This document shows, one piece after another, positions 43,616-55,467 of a stretch of 64,000 nucleotides of DNA; position 1 is the stretch's first letter; each line of letters starts with the position of its first letter. Both the position numbers and the translations under genes were made by a program. Source of the stretch: Sclerotiophoma versabilis (Eukaryota; Ascomycota; Dothideomycetes; Pleosporales; Didymellaceae); contig JAAROD010000011.1 in NCBI GenBank assembly GCA_012274445.1, positions 496,001 through 560,000 on the forward strand. Direction: 5' to 3'. Under the pieces are notes generated by a model that saw only the letters and a list, made by a program, of their open reading frames with translations, did no database searches and was not told where the DNA came from.

Positions 43616-44493
43616 ATGTCTACTAGCGACGCTATCACTTTCGCGGTCGATGGAAACATCGGCATCATCACTTTGAACCTCCCGAAGAAGCTCAATGCGC
43701 TCACTACTGAATTGTACTACCGCCTTGGCAGCCTCATGCGACAAGCAGATGCCCATCCAGATACACTTGTCACCCTGATCATTGGCAGGGGAAGATTCTT
43801 CTCTGCGTACGTCTGTCCCAACAACCCCGGTCCGCCAGGCCGCTGACACAATGTAGAGGTGCGGATCTCCAAGCAAGTCCAGCTACTACTGCCGCTAGCA
43901 CTCAATCCACCGAACAAGAACCACGCCAGAAATGGCTGCCTGCTCTTGTCACCAACACAGTCGACGTCCCAAGCGCTTTCTTCTCGCACTCCAAGATCTT
44001 AATCTGCGCCCTCAACGGACCCGTCATTGGGCTTTCAGCTGCGTTGATCTCGCATGCCGACTTTGTCTACGCCGTGCCGCAAGCCTATCTCCTCACGCCT
44101 TTTGGCTCGCTAGGTCTGGTTTCCGAGGGTGGTGCCAGCACGGCATTCGTGCGAAGAATGGGCCTTGGTCTCGCCAACGAAGCGCTGCTCAAGGGCAGGA
44201 AGATCACTGCCGAGGAACTCAAGGCGGTCAACTTTGTGAATACTTTGGTTCCAGCAAAAGAGGAGCAGGACTTTAGAAGCCAGGTGCTGGCGGATGTCAA
44301 GGATTCGTTTGGCCCGCATCTGGTGCCTTCCAGTGTGCTTGAGACGAAGCGCATTATGCAGCGGAACTTCATTCGGGAGCAGGAGGGCCAAGCGTTGGAT
44401 GAGCTATTCACCGGTGTGAATCGTTTTGCAAGGGGTATACCGCAAGCTGAGATGCGGAAGACCATGATGGGCCAGAAGAAGCACAAGTTGTGA
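43616..44493 (+). CDS. Peroxisomal delta3,delta2-enoyl-CoA isomerase (ECI/crotonase family)
   Basis: 275 aa. Exon 1 43616-43806, exon 2 43857-44493; the 50-nt intron (GTACGT...TAG) rebuilds FFSAGADLQ, the first oxyanion-hole block of the crotonase fold. Second block: KILICALNGPVIGLSAALISHADFVYA. LGLVSEGGASTAFVRRMG holds the Glu expected to act as catalytic base in the isomerase subgroup. The chain ends KKHKL: HKL is close to the HRL peroxisome signal known for yeast Eci1, so a peroxisomal site is likely. The enzyme shifts double bonds during beta-oxidation of unsaturated fatty acids. It lies between the thioesterase (divergent) and the regulator gene (convergent, 142 bp apart), and CCTCGG motifs fill its promoter. 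Confidence 0.9.
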
Positions 44494-44635
44494 TCTAAGA
44501 CTATGTCCGGTGTTTGAATCGTCAAAGGCGTTGTTCAGAAATCAATCATTGTACCATAGGAATCTATGGTTGATTAGCCTTGACACGGCGTATTGGTGCA
44601 AATGCGATACTCGAGGAATGGTGAGGGTCATGTAC

Positions 44636-47020
44636 TTACTCGGAATCATCCATGAATTCATACGACATCATAGGGTCGGCCGAATTCCAGATCACCGACA
44701 GCGCATCGGCTTCGTTCCAGGAACTTGAAAACTCCACGTCGGCCCTTTCGCTTGCATCGTTGTTTGCAACAGAGCCCCCGGAGACTGGCCCTTCGCTCTG
44801 GTGGACTGCACGCCCTTGCAGAGCGGACGAATGTTTTCGATCATGTATTTGCTTCTGCGCTTTGGTAAACATTCGATACAGTATCTCTGCGCCAAAGTAG
44901 GTAATCTTCAGCTCCTCAATGACTATCATGCAGAGCTCAAGATGCTGTTTGCCCATGCGCTGCACCATGCTCTTTGGCGATGTATAGTCGAGGAGATGAA
45001 TTTGCAGCGCTGGCACTAGCGCAATGCAACTGCGACAGTGTAAGCGGTATGCTGCATGCTTTTGAAGAATGTTTATGGCATACATCATTGACTGACAGAC
45101 AGTCACCATGTCGGCACTGATCATGGCACTGAGTATCTGATTTGTGGCAGCGGCTGCTGATCTTGTTTTCTGCTCTACGACAACTTGCCATGCCGCTGGA
45201 TTCGACTTTGATGAGCTCGGTAGAATAGACGGGCGATACAACGTCAGAACGATAGATCTTCAGAATCCAATTAGTGTTTCCCCTCTTAGCGCATGATTGC
45301 TTCACGTACTCAATATACAGCATGACGTGGTAGGCATGCGAAGCAGTTATTTGACTGCGCTTATGCATTCCAGTTTCAAGGAGTTTTCCAGAGCAGTCTC
45401 GAATCTGTTGTTCTGTCTGCTCGAATTTGGATGGATCGATGACGCTCTGGTCTCCGCGCTGTTGCTGCAGTAAAATGTCCGAAAGAATGACGGTGGCATT
45501 CAGTAATTGCGTCCACAGTGTGGAGAGCTCCTGGAAGTCATCCCGTTTGGGAAGATAGTTTTCACAAATACTGACGTCTTGGTTTCCTAATCGCTCCCCA
45601 AAAACTTCAGCGCCCGGTAGTGGCGTATTACAGTCCGCGAGCTGGATGCGCATAGGACGACCCATGCCGACAGAGAACCAAACCTCACGATAGAAGCAAC
45701 TCCACCAAAGCTGGCGCCATAGTCTCTTGTTCTGTACCGGTTTGACATAGCTTGAGCTATTGTCTGGGTTGCGATGTAGTCCAATCGTTTGACATAGGCT
45801 GATAGCAATTCCGTTCCAATGCCATGGGCCAGTCCTGTCTTCGGTATCGGCGTACCAGAATCCCATTAAGAGAACTGCCTGTATTAACGTGATTTTGTGT
45901 TTTTCATACTCTGCGTCGTAGAGAGCCTGCAAACATGGCGCCGTCAGTGACTAACTAGAGGTGCATCGAAAAGGCTCTCACCTTTGCCTTGATGTACATT
46001 GACTGCTTCATTTCTTTGCGAGAGGTAAATCCAGCAGCTTCCAGAGTGGCGCTGTCCGCGAACTTCGATCCACGTCAGTTGTGGAAGGAGAGTCAGATCC
46101 AGTTCATCCTTACATTAGCAGCTGCGAGGAACATGCTCCATAACAGGTGGTAGCTCAGACCGTGCTGCGACTTCGCAAATGTCTCCAGAAACCTATCAGC
46201 TTCGACGACCGGGTAAAACGGATGCACATGGTGAAAATACGCCCGCACCAGCATCTCACAGACCCTTCTATCGGGCAGGTTGAAGACGCCTCTGATGCGA
46301 AGGTAGTCAAGTGTATCTTGGTCGACGTTCGACGGTCGGATCCGCGGCACCAACAGGTGGCCACTCGTATCCTTTTGCTGAGGCTCGCATATCTCGGCCA
46401 CCAATGACACACCTCGCGGATCACCTGAGTGCCCGATGTCAACAGCAATATACAACCTCTCTCACTACTGTGCTTACCATATATCAGCGCATATTGATCC
46501 TCCAGAGCGTTTTCACGTGCACCGTGTAACTGACCACTTTCGCCTTTATCAGGATAGTGACTGAAGTGCTCAGCCAATGGACGGTAAGGTGTGTCTTTTT
46601 CTCGACCAGTCTCGCTCACTGGCGTTGAAGTAGCCTCGGATCCGCCTTGGTGCGAAGCTACAAGAGACGAGAGGACCACGGGCTCGACCGAGGAGCTGCA
46701 TGCGTCCAAGCTAGAAGCGTTTGGCGCATGGTGTATGAACCGTTGCTGAAACGGCGCCTCCCGAGGTCCTGTCCTGTGGAGGATCAGAACAAAAGTCCCG
46801 GCAAATCTATGTGTAGAGAATCACTCAATAATTGCACTTACCTCCGTTTCTTGATCACCCTCGGCTCGCAGTCGAGTTGATCTAATGAGCAATTGATACA
46901 TGGGTGTCCAGTGTGGGACAAGCTACATCTGACCTTGCGGGCATGGCACGATTGGCAAGCCCCAGCTGCACGCTTTTTTGGTTGTGGGACTGCTGGTCGA
47001 TTTCCATGTAAGGAAGTCAT
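44636..47020 (-). CDS. Zn2Cys6 transcription factor, FarA/CTF1-like
   Basis: 701 aa, six exons: 47020-46842, 46773-46478, 46424-46114, 46062-45982, 45926-45310 and 45257-44636; all five introns are 51-68 nt and keep frame. The DNA-binding domain at residues 20-60 has the six Cys (22, 25, 32, 41, 44, 51; spacing C-X2-C-X6-C-X8-C-X2-C-X6-C) and a basic KKRR end. The middle region matches the fungal_trans domain: FNLPDRRVCEMLVRAYFHHVHPFYPVVE, LLMGFWYADTEDRTGPWHW, ISLCQTIGLHRNP, LWRQLWWSCFYREVW and MGRPMRIQLADC. This pattern resembles FarA/CTF1-type regulators, which activate fatty-acid use through CCTCGG sites. Three such sites lie just upstream of its start, suggesting self-regulation. The tail is acidic and could activate transcription. 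Confidence 0.9.
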
Positions 47021-47044
47021 TGCTTAGCTAGGTGACATCTTACA

Positions 47045-47177
47045 CCGAGGAACGTCAGACAATAATGTATGAAGAGCCTCAGGCTTGCGGTGCGGTTACA
47101 GGTTGGTGTTGGAATCGAGCACGAAAAGGAAAGACCTCGGATCTACAACGGCCGAATTGGGCAAAACGCAACCTCGG
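47045..47177. promoter_or_regulatory. Three CCTCGG motifs upstream of the FarA-like regulator
   Basis: CCGAGG at 47045-47050, and CCTCGG at 47135-47140 and 47172-47177, all within 160 bp of the regulator's ATG. Their density in so short a stretch is well above the roughly one per 2 kb expected by chance for a 6-mer on both strands at equal base composition. Confidence 0.55.
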
Positions 47178-47459
47178 CAGAAGGACCAGCTAGTCCATGG
47201 TGCAGTAAACATTCCCGCTAGTTCAACTTCGCATGTGATCCACTATGTAGATGTATCCATCCTTATGGTGTATTTCATTCAAGGCATGAGCGATCCTATA
47301 GGCGTTTCGAAAAGACGGGATGCACCTCGTAATCTGAGAAACGTAAGCTAATGATCTGCCAACATAGTCAAATCTTATACTTGTGGCGAATAGATGGGGT
47401 TACAGACAACAAGATTTCCAGCAATCAGAGCCCTTCTACTGATAAATCTCCAACTCTTC

Positions 47460-48126
47460 TATTGCATTACTGATGTGCTCTTACTCGGCCTTTCTGCTCA
47501 ACACACGGGCGTAACTAGTCTAATCGATTTTTAGACAATCTGGATATCCAGAAATGCTTAAAGAGCCCTTTCCGTTGTTTGCGCAGGTTGCTGAGATAAG
47601 ACTCCAGGTTTCTAGCAGTAGCAATTAGTTCTTGCAGAAGTAAAACATGTCGCCTTAGCCGGCTTTTCTTCCTTGATAGGAACCCCAGTGTGAACTTCAT
47701 GCTGATCCCAAAGGTTTGACTCCAACAATCTCTGTTCGTCATCGTCACCTTCGCTAAAAGCGACATCTTTCAGATATACGTTATCAAATGCTCGCTCTTT
47801 GGTATAATCAGAAAACTCTGTTGATTTCTTCGCTGAGCTCTGCTAAGGATGTCCTGCCGATGTAACAAGTATCGATCGAGACATAAATCAGGTCGTCTGC
47901 ACGCGCTCGCAGACACGATCTATCCATCTTCAAGTAGCCCTAAATCAATTCGATGACCTCGCTGCGGATACTGTTGCCTGAAGGGAAGTCTCGGTACTCC
48001 TGCATGGTGGTCTCTGACACGACCTAGTTGTGAAATAGTATGGCGTGAGATGGAAGGCAGCGCTCAACATTGAAGCACTCTATTTTCTCGTCTTTCAACG
48101 TTGATCAGCCACAATGCGAAGGCCAT
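47460..48126 (-). pseudogene. HET-domain pseudogene with RIP-like stops
   Basis: Minus-strand frames in order reproduce a HET-E/HET-D-type domain: WLINVE near the start; ECFNVERCLPSHAILFHN, then TAG (48024-48026) where SHTWG has its Trp; TTMQEYRDFPSGNSIRSEVIELI, then TAG at 47940-47942; GYLKMDRSCLRARADDLIYV and SIDTCYIGRTSLAELSEEINRVF, then TGA at 47808-47810; VYLKDVAFSEGDDDEQRLLES; and LLQELIATARNLESYL. At least two frame changes are needed. All three stops can arise from C-to-T or G-to-A changes (for example TGG to TAG), as repeat-induced point mutation produces. Not functional. Confidence 0.75.
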
Positions 48127-48763
48127 CTTGAAAATGACGGAACGGGACGACCAGGATATGTTTGTCAAACGGACAGGCAGGCAGGCATCGATGAAGATGC
48201 CGTCCAGAGGCACGAGACTGAGCTCTCGCCGGTGCTCCATGATCACCAGAGTACAGCCCCCGTGCAAGATGCATCTGTCAATAATCCTATGTTTATCATA
48301 ATTGCACTGCTGTCGTATCACCGTGACTGACCCGCTACTGCAGTGTATCGCTACAGGCGGTTTGTAGTTACTGGTATGCCTTAGGTTAAATGCTCATACG
48401 CCTCGCCTGCGGTGGCGTTGCTGCCTTGGGCGATAAGGAAAGGCGAAAGCGCACGCCAAATCAATCGCGGCAGAAGAACAACTGATGCAGGCCACGACCG
48501 TGAGCTTGCGCGGAAATTGTTCTGGTCCGATACTGTCTCCCAGACTGAGCGCTCGCGGATGGCGCTTTGAAACGTTGACGCGACACTTTGCGGAGTGAAG
48601 TCCGCACGTCCCAGACCCAAGGACAAGATGACGCGGCATCGACGAACCATCTGGGCAGGTCTCAGCATTGCCTTCCTTTGTTTCCAAACCACACAACTTG
48701 TCCTTCAACCCCTTTTCACATCATACTCTTTTTGTTCTTTCCTAGCCGTATACACACTTCAGA
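48127..48763. other. Promoter region, no gene seen
   Basis: Upstream of the membrane protein at 48764. C/T-rich in the last 100 bp (CTTTTTGTTCTTTCC). Minus-strand frames here have no recognisable homology. Confidence 0.45.
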
Positions 48764-50047
48764 ATGTCGCCTAGCAAGCTGGGTCTCTTCGCAAGCCTGG
48801 CGCTGGCCGCCAACGCCGTGCTCATCCCGCCTTCGATGACGGCGGCTGAGCTCGGGGACGACAACGCCCTGGAGACGCTTGCTATCAACCCCTTCAAGCG
48901 AACTGTTGCCGTCGAGTGCCCTGGATGCGCGGTCGCAACGCTGGAAGGCGCGACGCTGAACTGGGAGAAGGATGCGGGCAATGCATTTGTGAGTTCCCCA
49001 TGTCCACAGCGGTCCACTAGCCGCATGTTGCCGGCTCTGTGATGTGACACGCAGCATATCTAAACCCCACCATCAACAGTGTTCTTTGTTGCCGTATAGC
49101 ACCTTGCTAACAGATAGTAGCTCCTTGACTTCGAAGTCGGTTCTCGTGAAGATTCGCTTGAAGTCGATGGCGTGCAGCTCTACCCACCGACCTTTGCGAT
49201 GGCGTCGCAGCCTTTCTACGTCACTCAGATCAACCCCAAGTCCGAGGATGGTCTGCGCCTTCGCGTTACTGGATACACCTTCCACTTCAACACCGCCGAG
49301 ACTGTGTCCGAGGCGGGACTCGAGCTGCTTCCCATGACGTTTCAGATCACGTCGGTCGAGTCGACACCCATGAACCCGCCATCAATCACGATCAACATTC
49401 TCAAGGACCCCTCCGGCCGTCTTATGATTGCCTCCTTCGATGCGAAGAAGACCATCGAGGCTGCGCCATTCGAGCAGGATAAGGAATGCACGCAATGGCC
49501 ACTTCTCTGCACGTGGAAGGCTATCATGGCCGCCCGCATTGAGAACCTGAAGCACATGGCCAAGGGACGACCGGGCTGTCACAAGCGACCACACGGCATG
49601 CAGCGCCCTCACGGCCACCACAACCCAATGGCGGAGGAGTCATTTGAGGGCAAGCCACCCAACAGGTTCCGCCCTGGCGGACACCACCACCCTCCCCACC
49701 ACATGGAGCACAACGGTCATCACCACCACCACCACCACGGCCACCCCCACCGCATGCACATGTTCCTTCGCCGCGCTTTCTTCACGATCCTCGTACCCAT
49801 CCTCATCGGCATCTTCGCTGGTACACTCACCTATCTTATTGGTATGGCTCTTGGCTGCCTCATCGCAATCACCGTTGCCAAGTTCCGTGGCCGGAGCTAC
49901 CAGCCGATTGCTCTTGAGGATGATGTTGAGGAGGCCATCGTCGAGGAACGCAGCGAGAAGCAAGAGTACGCCGAGTTGCCTGCATACGAAGCTCCGCCTG
50001 TGTACGAGGACGCGGCCGAGAAGGAGGTGTTGGGGGAGACGAAGTAA
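48764..50047 (+). CDS. Secretory-pathway membrane protein with His-rich region and PPVY motif (DUF7728-like)
   Basis: 383 aa. Exon 1 48764-48988, exon 2 49121-50047; the 132-nt intron ends at TAG 49120, giving NAF joined to LLDFEVGS. Signal peptide MSPSKLGLFASLALAANAVL. Luminal part with a paired Cys (VECPGCAV, about residues 47-53) and LEVDGVQLYPPTF, a pattern I associate with the fungal DUF7728 domain. Residues about 241-286 are His-rich (HHHPPHHMEHNGHHHHHHHG), a likely metal-binding stretch. One long or two short membrane segments lie at about 294-330 (FFTILVPILIGIFAGTLTYL, MALGCLIAITVA). The cytosolic tail contains LPAYEAPPVYED, with a PPxY site for Rsp5-type WW domains. Function unknown. 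Confidence 0.8.
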
Positions 50048-51244
50048 AGCAAAACCAAGCGTTTGCCCTGGCAGTGACGTTTCTAGTTGTTGGATGAGAT
50101 ACTTTTGATTACGGTTTGAAGAAGACCAATATTGAAGAAACTCCATGCGATAGTTCTACGTAGGCGTCTGGTTGGTTATGCGCACTATGAATTTCATTTG
50201 TATTAAGCACCAATCGTGCATCACATCAACTTCGAATGACTATCTGCATTTCGTACACGAGCTCCGTTCTACTAGGTACGGCCTGGGACGGCCAGAAAAG
50301 CAGGCGAGTTGTGGATTCTACCAAGACCGTGTGCTCTCAACAGGCTCAGGAGACTACTGCGTCTGGTTCTAGTGTCATTACCGCATGTAGCGCATGTAGC
50401 GCATGTCCAAGAGATGACGCCCTGACGCTTCAATGTATTAGAACGAAGTCCAGTGGCGTTGTCTCAGCTGTGAGTCACACTTCCCACCCAGTGTCAAGAC
50501 GTGAGAGTCGTTGCCTGTGAGTGCGGTACGGACGATACTGTGTAGCACCAACGTGTTCTACTCATACAGTCAAGCTGCACTGACTTTCTCTCGGCACCTG
50601 TCAAAGATGGAGGGTTCGGAAAGGTCAACAGACAGTGCGACAATGGGCGTCCTGCATGGCCGTGTAAATGGACGTGGTGTTATGATTCCCTAGAGCGGCG
50701 ACGCGTTTGAAGTCAGCGGTACGCGTAGGGAAATGCAATATCGCAGTCTGGATAGCATCAGGAGCTCTTGAGGGTCTCTAGAACGATGCAAAGAAACCAG
50801 AAGGCGTCTCTGAAGATTATTCGAGAGGCTGCAGCCCGATATCCCAGCGTTGTTAGACTGAGCACGAGTTGTATGCTGGTGTTGGGGTGACGGCCGCGGC
50901 TTGCCTTCGGTTTTCCAAATTGGCCCGTGCGCACTAGCGCCAGTGAGTTGATTTCAAGCCGGCTGCGTCCTGCAAAATGAGCGCTGGTAGAACAGCGTGC
51001 TTTCCGGGCGATTGATTTTGGCAGTCGCGCACAGCTTGATGGTCGTCAATGAGCGCGCCCGAGCTTGGCGGGCGTGATCTGAGGCAGCCACCGCACCCGC
51101 TGCCAGCTACTTAAAGAGAGGGCCACCCACTTCTCCCTGCCTTTTCCACTCCACGTATTCTTCCAACTCAGCCGCTGCATCCACGCAAATTGCCCTGCGC
51201 GAATCAAACTTCATCCAACTTCATCCAACTAACCTTCTAGCATC
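50048..51244. other. Intergenic; histone H4 promoter at the right end
   Basis: Contains a short 9-bp tandem repeat CGCATGTAG (50382-50406) and, before the H4 ATG, a tandem decamer TCATCCAACT (51211-51230) in a C/T-rich leader. No H3 gene is paired divergently here. Confidence 0.5.
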
Positions 51245-51875
<631 letters not shown>

Positions 51876-52178
51876 GCGTTTCTCCTTTTCTGCACGACGC
51901 GTGCTGCGCCTTCGACTTTACTGAGGTTGTCGGCGATTCACACGGTCACGCCACTTTGTTCATGGATATGATTGGATCACGGCTATCGGTCTTCGGCGTT
52001 TTTGTGTATGGATTGGGTGCTTCAATGATGAAACTTGAGTCTCTTGCTGGCTGGCTATAGTCAATGCAACAAATCATACAACTACAAACTTTGCCCGTGA
52101 TAGTTTAGTCTGTTCCCCTTACGTCGATCAGTCTCACGCAGCGTCGCCAGTTGCATGTTGTGCTTCTCAAGTTTGTCT
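51876..52178. other. Convergent 3' region
   Basis: Between histone H4 and the isochorismatase-like gene. Nothing recognised beyond 3' flanks. Confidence 0.5.
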
Positions 52179-52901
52179 TTATTCTTCGCGGCCTCTGCCA
52201 TTATTCCAGCTCGCAACGGCTTCCAGTACAGCCTTACTATCAGCCGTCACTCCAAACAGCCCTCCTTCTACCTTGATTGACTCCAGACTCCATCTCTTCA
52301 ACTCCGCGTTCATGCTCTCGACTCCGTCTTCCACAATCAGCACATCATATCCTCGATCGCTTGCCTCCCTCACCGTGCTGCTCACACATGCATCCGCCGT
52401 GACTCCACAAACCACCAGATTGCTGATCCCTTTAGCCCTCAGCACCGCATCGAGTTCCGTGTTCGTAAACGCCCCTCGCCCCGGCTTATCAATCACAACT
52501 TCATCTGTCAAAGGCGCTAGCTCAGGAACGATACCATGACCCTTCTCCCCACGAATCAAGAATCGTCCCATTGGGCCTTGGGCGCCTATTTGTCCACCCG
52601 AAATCTTAGAGCGATGGAGTTCACGCATTGATACCGTAGAGAGGGTGGCGTGGTGGCCTTCGCGTGTGTGAATAACGGGGAAAGAGGCACTGCGGAACGT
52701 GGACAGCAGAGAGGAGACGATGAGTATCAATGGGGCGAAACGAGTCGGTGTGGATGGAGAGAGGGTGGCGAGGTAGCCGGAAGCGGAGAGGAAGTCATGT
52801 TGCATGTCGATTATTAGGAGAGCGGTTGTTGTGGGCGAGAGAGTGGAGTTGTGCGGCCAGGCGTAGGGGGTGGATAATGGGATCTGGTTGTGTGGTGGCA
52901 T
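52179..52901 (-). CDS. Isochorismatase-like cysteine hydrolase
   Basis: 240 aa, single exon. The Asp-Lys-Cys catalytic triad of the isochorismatase/nicotinamidase fold is complete: D32 in LIIDMQHDF, K139 in VVIDKPGRGAF and C172 in CGVTADACVSSTVREA, with the cis-peptide region VCGVTAD before the Cys. Length is normal for the family. Members hydrolyse amides or vinyl ethers (nicotinamide, biuret, ureidoacrylate, isochorismate); RISGGQIGAQG-type loop sequence does not settle which. The nearby permease gene, divergent across 840 bp, suggests uptake and breakdown of a nitrogen compound, but that is inference. Start ATG at 52899-52901. Confidence 0.88.
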   Translation of the reverse strand: MPPHNQIPLSTPYAWPHNSTLSPTTTALLIIDMQHDFLSASGYLATLSPSTPTRFAPLILIVSSLLSTFRSASFPVIHTREGHHATLSTVSMRELHRSKISGGQIGAQGPMGRFLIRGEKGHGIVPELAPLTDEVVIDKPGRGAFTNTELDAVLRAKGISNLVVCGVTADACVSSTVREASDRGYDVLIVEDGVESMNAELKRWSLESIKVEGGLFGVTADSKAVLEAVASWNNGRGREE

Positions 52902-53740
52902 GGTGGGGTATGGAGTCGTATATTGGCTTTGAAATGAAGTTGAAGATGACTGAACCTACTGGTGCCCGATGTAACTATTTCGACCACTCACTCTACAGGT
53001 CCGATGTTGATTCCAAGTCTCCATGACATAAGGAAGATCGCAGCCCCGAGTGTTAGTCTCTGTCCCTGCATGCGACCATGCACAACGTGCAAAACGCTTT
53101 CCAGAACAGTACTAGGCATAGATACTTCGATCCCAGACGCAATGCACAGTAATCGTGTTTGTCACGTTGTATACAGCTCGGATGAGGCCGTGAACTCAGG
53201 GTTCAGTGGGGTGTTTGTGGGGCAAGTGCAACCAACGGCCCGTCGGAAGGACCACTCCTATTCTCCTTCTCTTCCTCTCGCTTTCAGTCCTTCATGACCA
53301 TCAACTTTCTCCAGCCTAATAAGCATCCCATCACGATCCTAAGATCTGATCGCGCAAACTGTCGGAGCTGCAGAATGCACAGCAACATGCAATCATCCCA
53401 GAGCTGATATGCCGGGGATATTCACCAAAGACCGGGGTAATCCCCCACTGCATAACTACCGAGTACATTCCCTATCTTGACCAATCATGACGCACCAAAC
53501 CAATTTGATAAGAACTGCTACAAACGCGGATAAGAGCTGCCAGACAGGGAGAAGACGGCTGTTATCAAGATATAGTGACGCAGTGGAGACCCTGCTATGC
53601 ATGACCGTTGCGATTGACAGCGGCGAGATAGATGGACACTGAAGATATCTATACCTCAGTAAACTCGCACGCACCAAGCAATTCGACAAGTCTTTCGAGT
53701 TTGCACGTTTTTCTGTCGGCTTGCTAATCAGCTTCTTACT
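52902..53740. other. Divergent promoter region
   Basis: Shared upstream DNA of the hydrolase (minus) and the permease (plus). No gene supported. Confidence 0.45.
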
Positions 53741-55467
53741 ATGTCTACCACTCCGACTTCGGACCCAGAGAAGAAGGTCGAAGTCTTCGACGAAGATGAT
53801 GCTGTACTCGCGCAGTTGGGGTACACCCAAGGTATGTTATCCAAGGATGGTTCAATGGCTGATGCTGATTACATTCAGAGCTGAAGCGTAGCTTCGGTCT
53901 CGTCGGCATGGTCGGCTTCTCCTTCAGTATTGTCACTTCTTGGACTGCATTGAGTGGCGTGCTCATCATCGGCGTCGAGACTGGTGGTCCACCAGTGATG
54001 ATCTGGGGCTGGCTGGCGGTCTGCGTCTTCACGTTGTCTGTCGCATACTCAATGGCTGAGATGTGTAGTGCGTAAGTGCAAAGGGCCCTGGTGAATCGAT
54101 AGCTGTGCTGACTGTGTTCACAGATATCCACTTGCCGGTGGGCAGTACAGTTGGGTAGCAATCCTTGCGCCAACAAGCTGGGCTAGAGGCTTCAGCTATA
54201 TCTGTGGATGGTTCATGCTCATTGGTGTTCTTGCCATGGGTGCCACCAACAACTTCATCGCAACGAACTTCGTCCTTGGTACCGCGCAGCTCAACTATGG
54301 GTTCACTATTGAACGTTGGCATACTGTTTTGTGCGCCTACCTGGTCACCTTCGTCGCCATGATCTCAAACATCTACTTTCCACACATCCTGAACAGGTTG
54401 TCGAAGGCCATCCTGGCTTGGAACATGCTGTCCTTTGTGGTTTGCTTGGCTACCATACTTGCCACTAATGACCATAAGCAGTCTCCAGAATTTGTCTTCA
54501 GCGACTTTCAGAACTTCACTGGATGGGCTCCACCATACACCGTTGTTCTTGGCCTCCTGCAAAGTAAGTTGAAGTTCAATCAATAGATGGTACACACTGA
54601 CCACCAGTAGGCGCTTATGGCATGTGTTGTTACGATGCGCCAGCCCACATGACGGAAGAGATCAAGAACGCTCGGAAGCAAGCACCTCGTGCCATTGTAC
54701 TGGCCGTCTACATGGGCTTCGTTACCGGCTTCGTCTGGCTCATCGCCTTGAGTTTCTGCATTGGCGACCTCGACGCTACTGCGACCACCGCGACAGGTGT
54801 GCCCGTTATCGAAATCATGTTTAATTCTACTGGCAGTATTGCAGGAGCTTCGGTCCTGTCCTCAATGATCTCAGTCATCTGCTTGGTAGCATCGAATTCG
54901 CTCATGGCAGAAGGCTCAAGATCAGTGTACGCCTTCGCACGCGACCAAGGCTTGCCATTCTCAGATGTGCTGAGCAAAGTCTCGTCACGAAGTGTCCCGG
55001 TATATGCGGTCTTACTCACAGGCATCGTTCAGATTGCCTTTAACTCGATATATTTCGGCACAGTGACCGGCTTCAATACTATCGTCGCCATCGCCACTCA
55101 AGGCTTCTGTCAGTAACGGTCCCCACTACGAACGCGCCTCCAGCTAACATCGATAGATCTTTCCTACGCTATGCCGCTGCTCGCCCGCATCATCGCACAC
55201 TTCTCCGGCAAGAAGACTAGGCTCGAAGGTCCCTACTCGCTCGGTCGCTACGGCATTGTGCTGAACATCATCGGGTTTCTCTTCTTGGCTTTCATGTGTA
55301 TCATCTCGAATTTTCCAAGTGCAACACCTGTGGATAGCGAGAACATGAACTACACCTCGGCCGCAACTGGATTGATCATGTTGCTGAGCGCTATCTTCTG
55401 GATCATGACAGGGAGGAAGAAGTTCACAGGCCCTGAGAGTGGACATCTGCTCGATGTAGTGATATAG
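53741..55467 (+). CDS. APC-family amino acid/choline/GABA permease
   Basis: 511 aa, five exons: 53741-53831, 53879-54071, 54124-54563, 54608-55108 and 55157-55467; introns of 44-52 nt all restore frame. About 12 membrane helices. Family signatures: ELKRSFGLVGMVGFSFSIVTSWTAL in helix 1, AEMCSAYPLAGGQYSWVAILAP in helices 2-3, YDAPAHMTEEIKNARKQAPRAI after helix 7, and SVYAFARDQGLPFSDVLSKVS between helices 8 and 9. This is the layout of fungal ACT/Hnm1/Uga4-type transporters of amino acids, choline, GABA or polyamines at the plasma or vacuolar membrane; the substrate cannot be read from sequence. The N-terminus is acidic (EVFDEDDAVLAQLGY), typical of the group. Confidence 0.93.
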
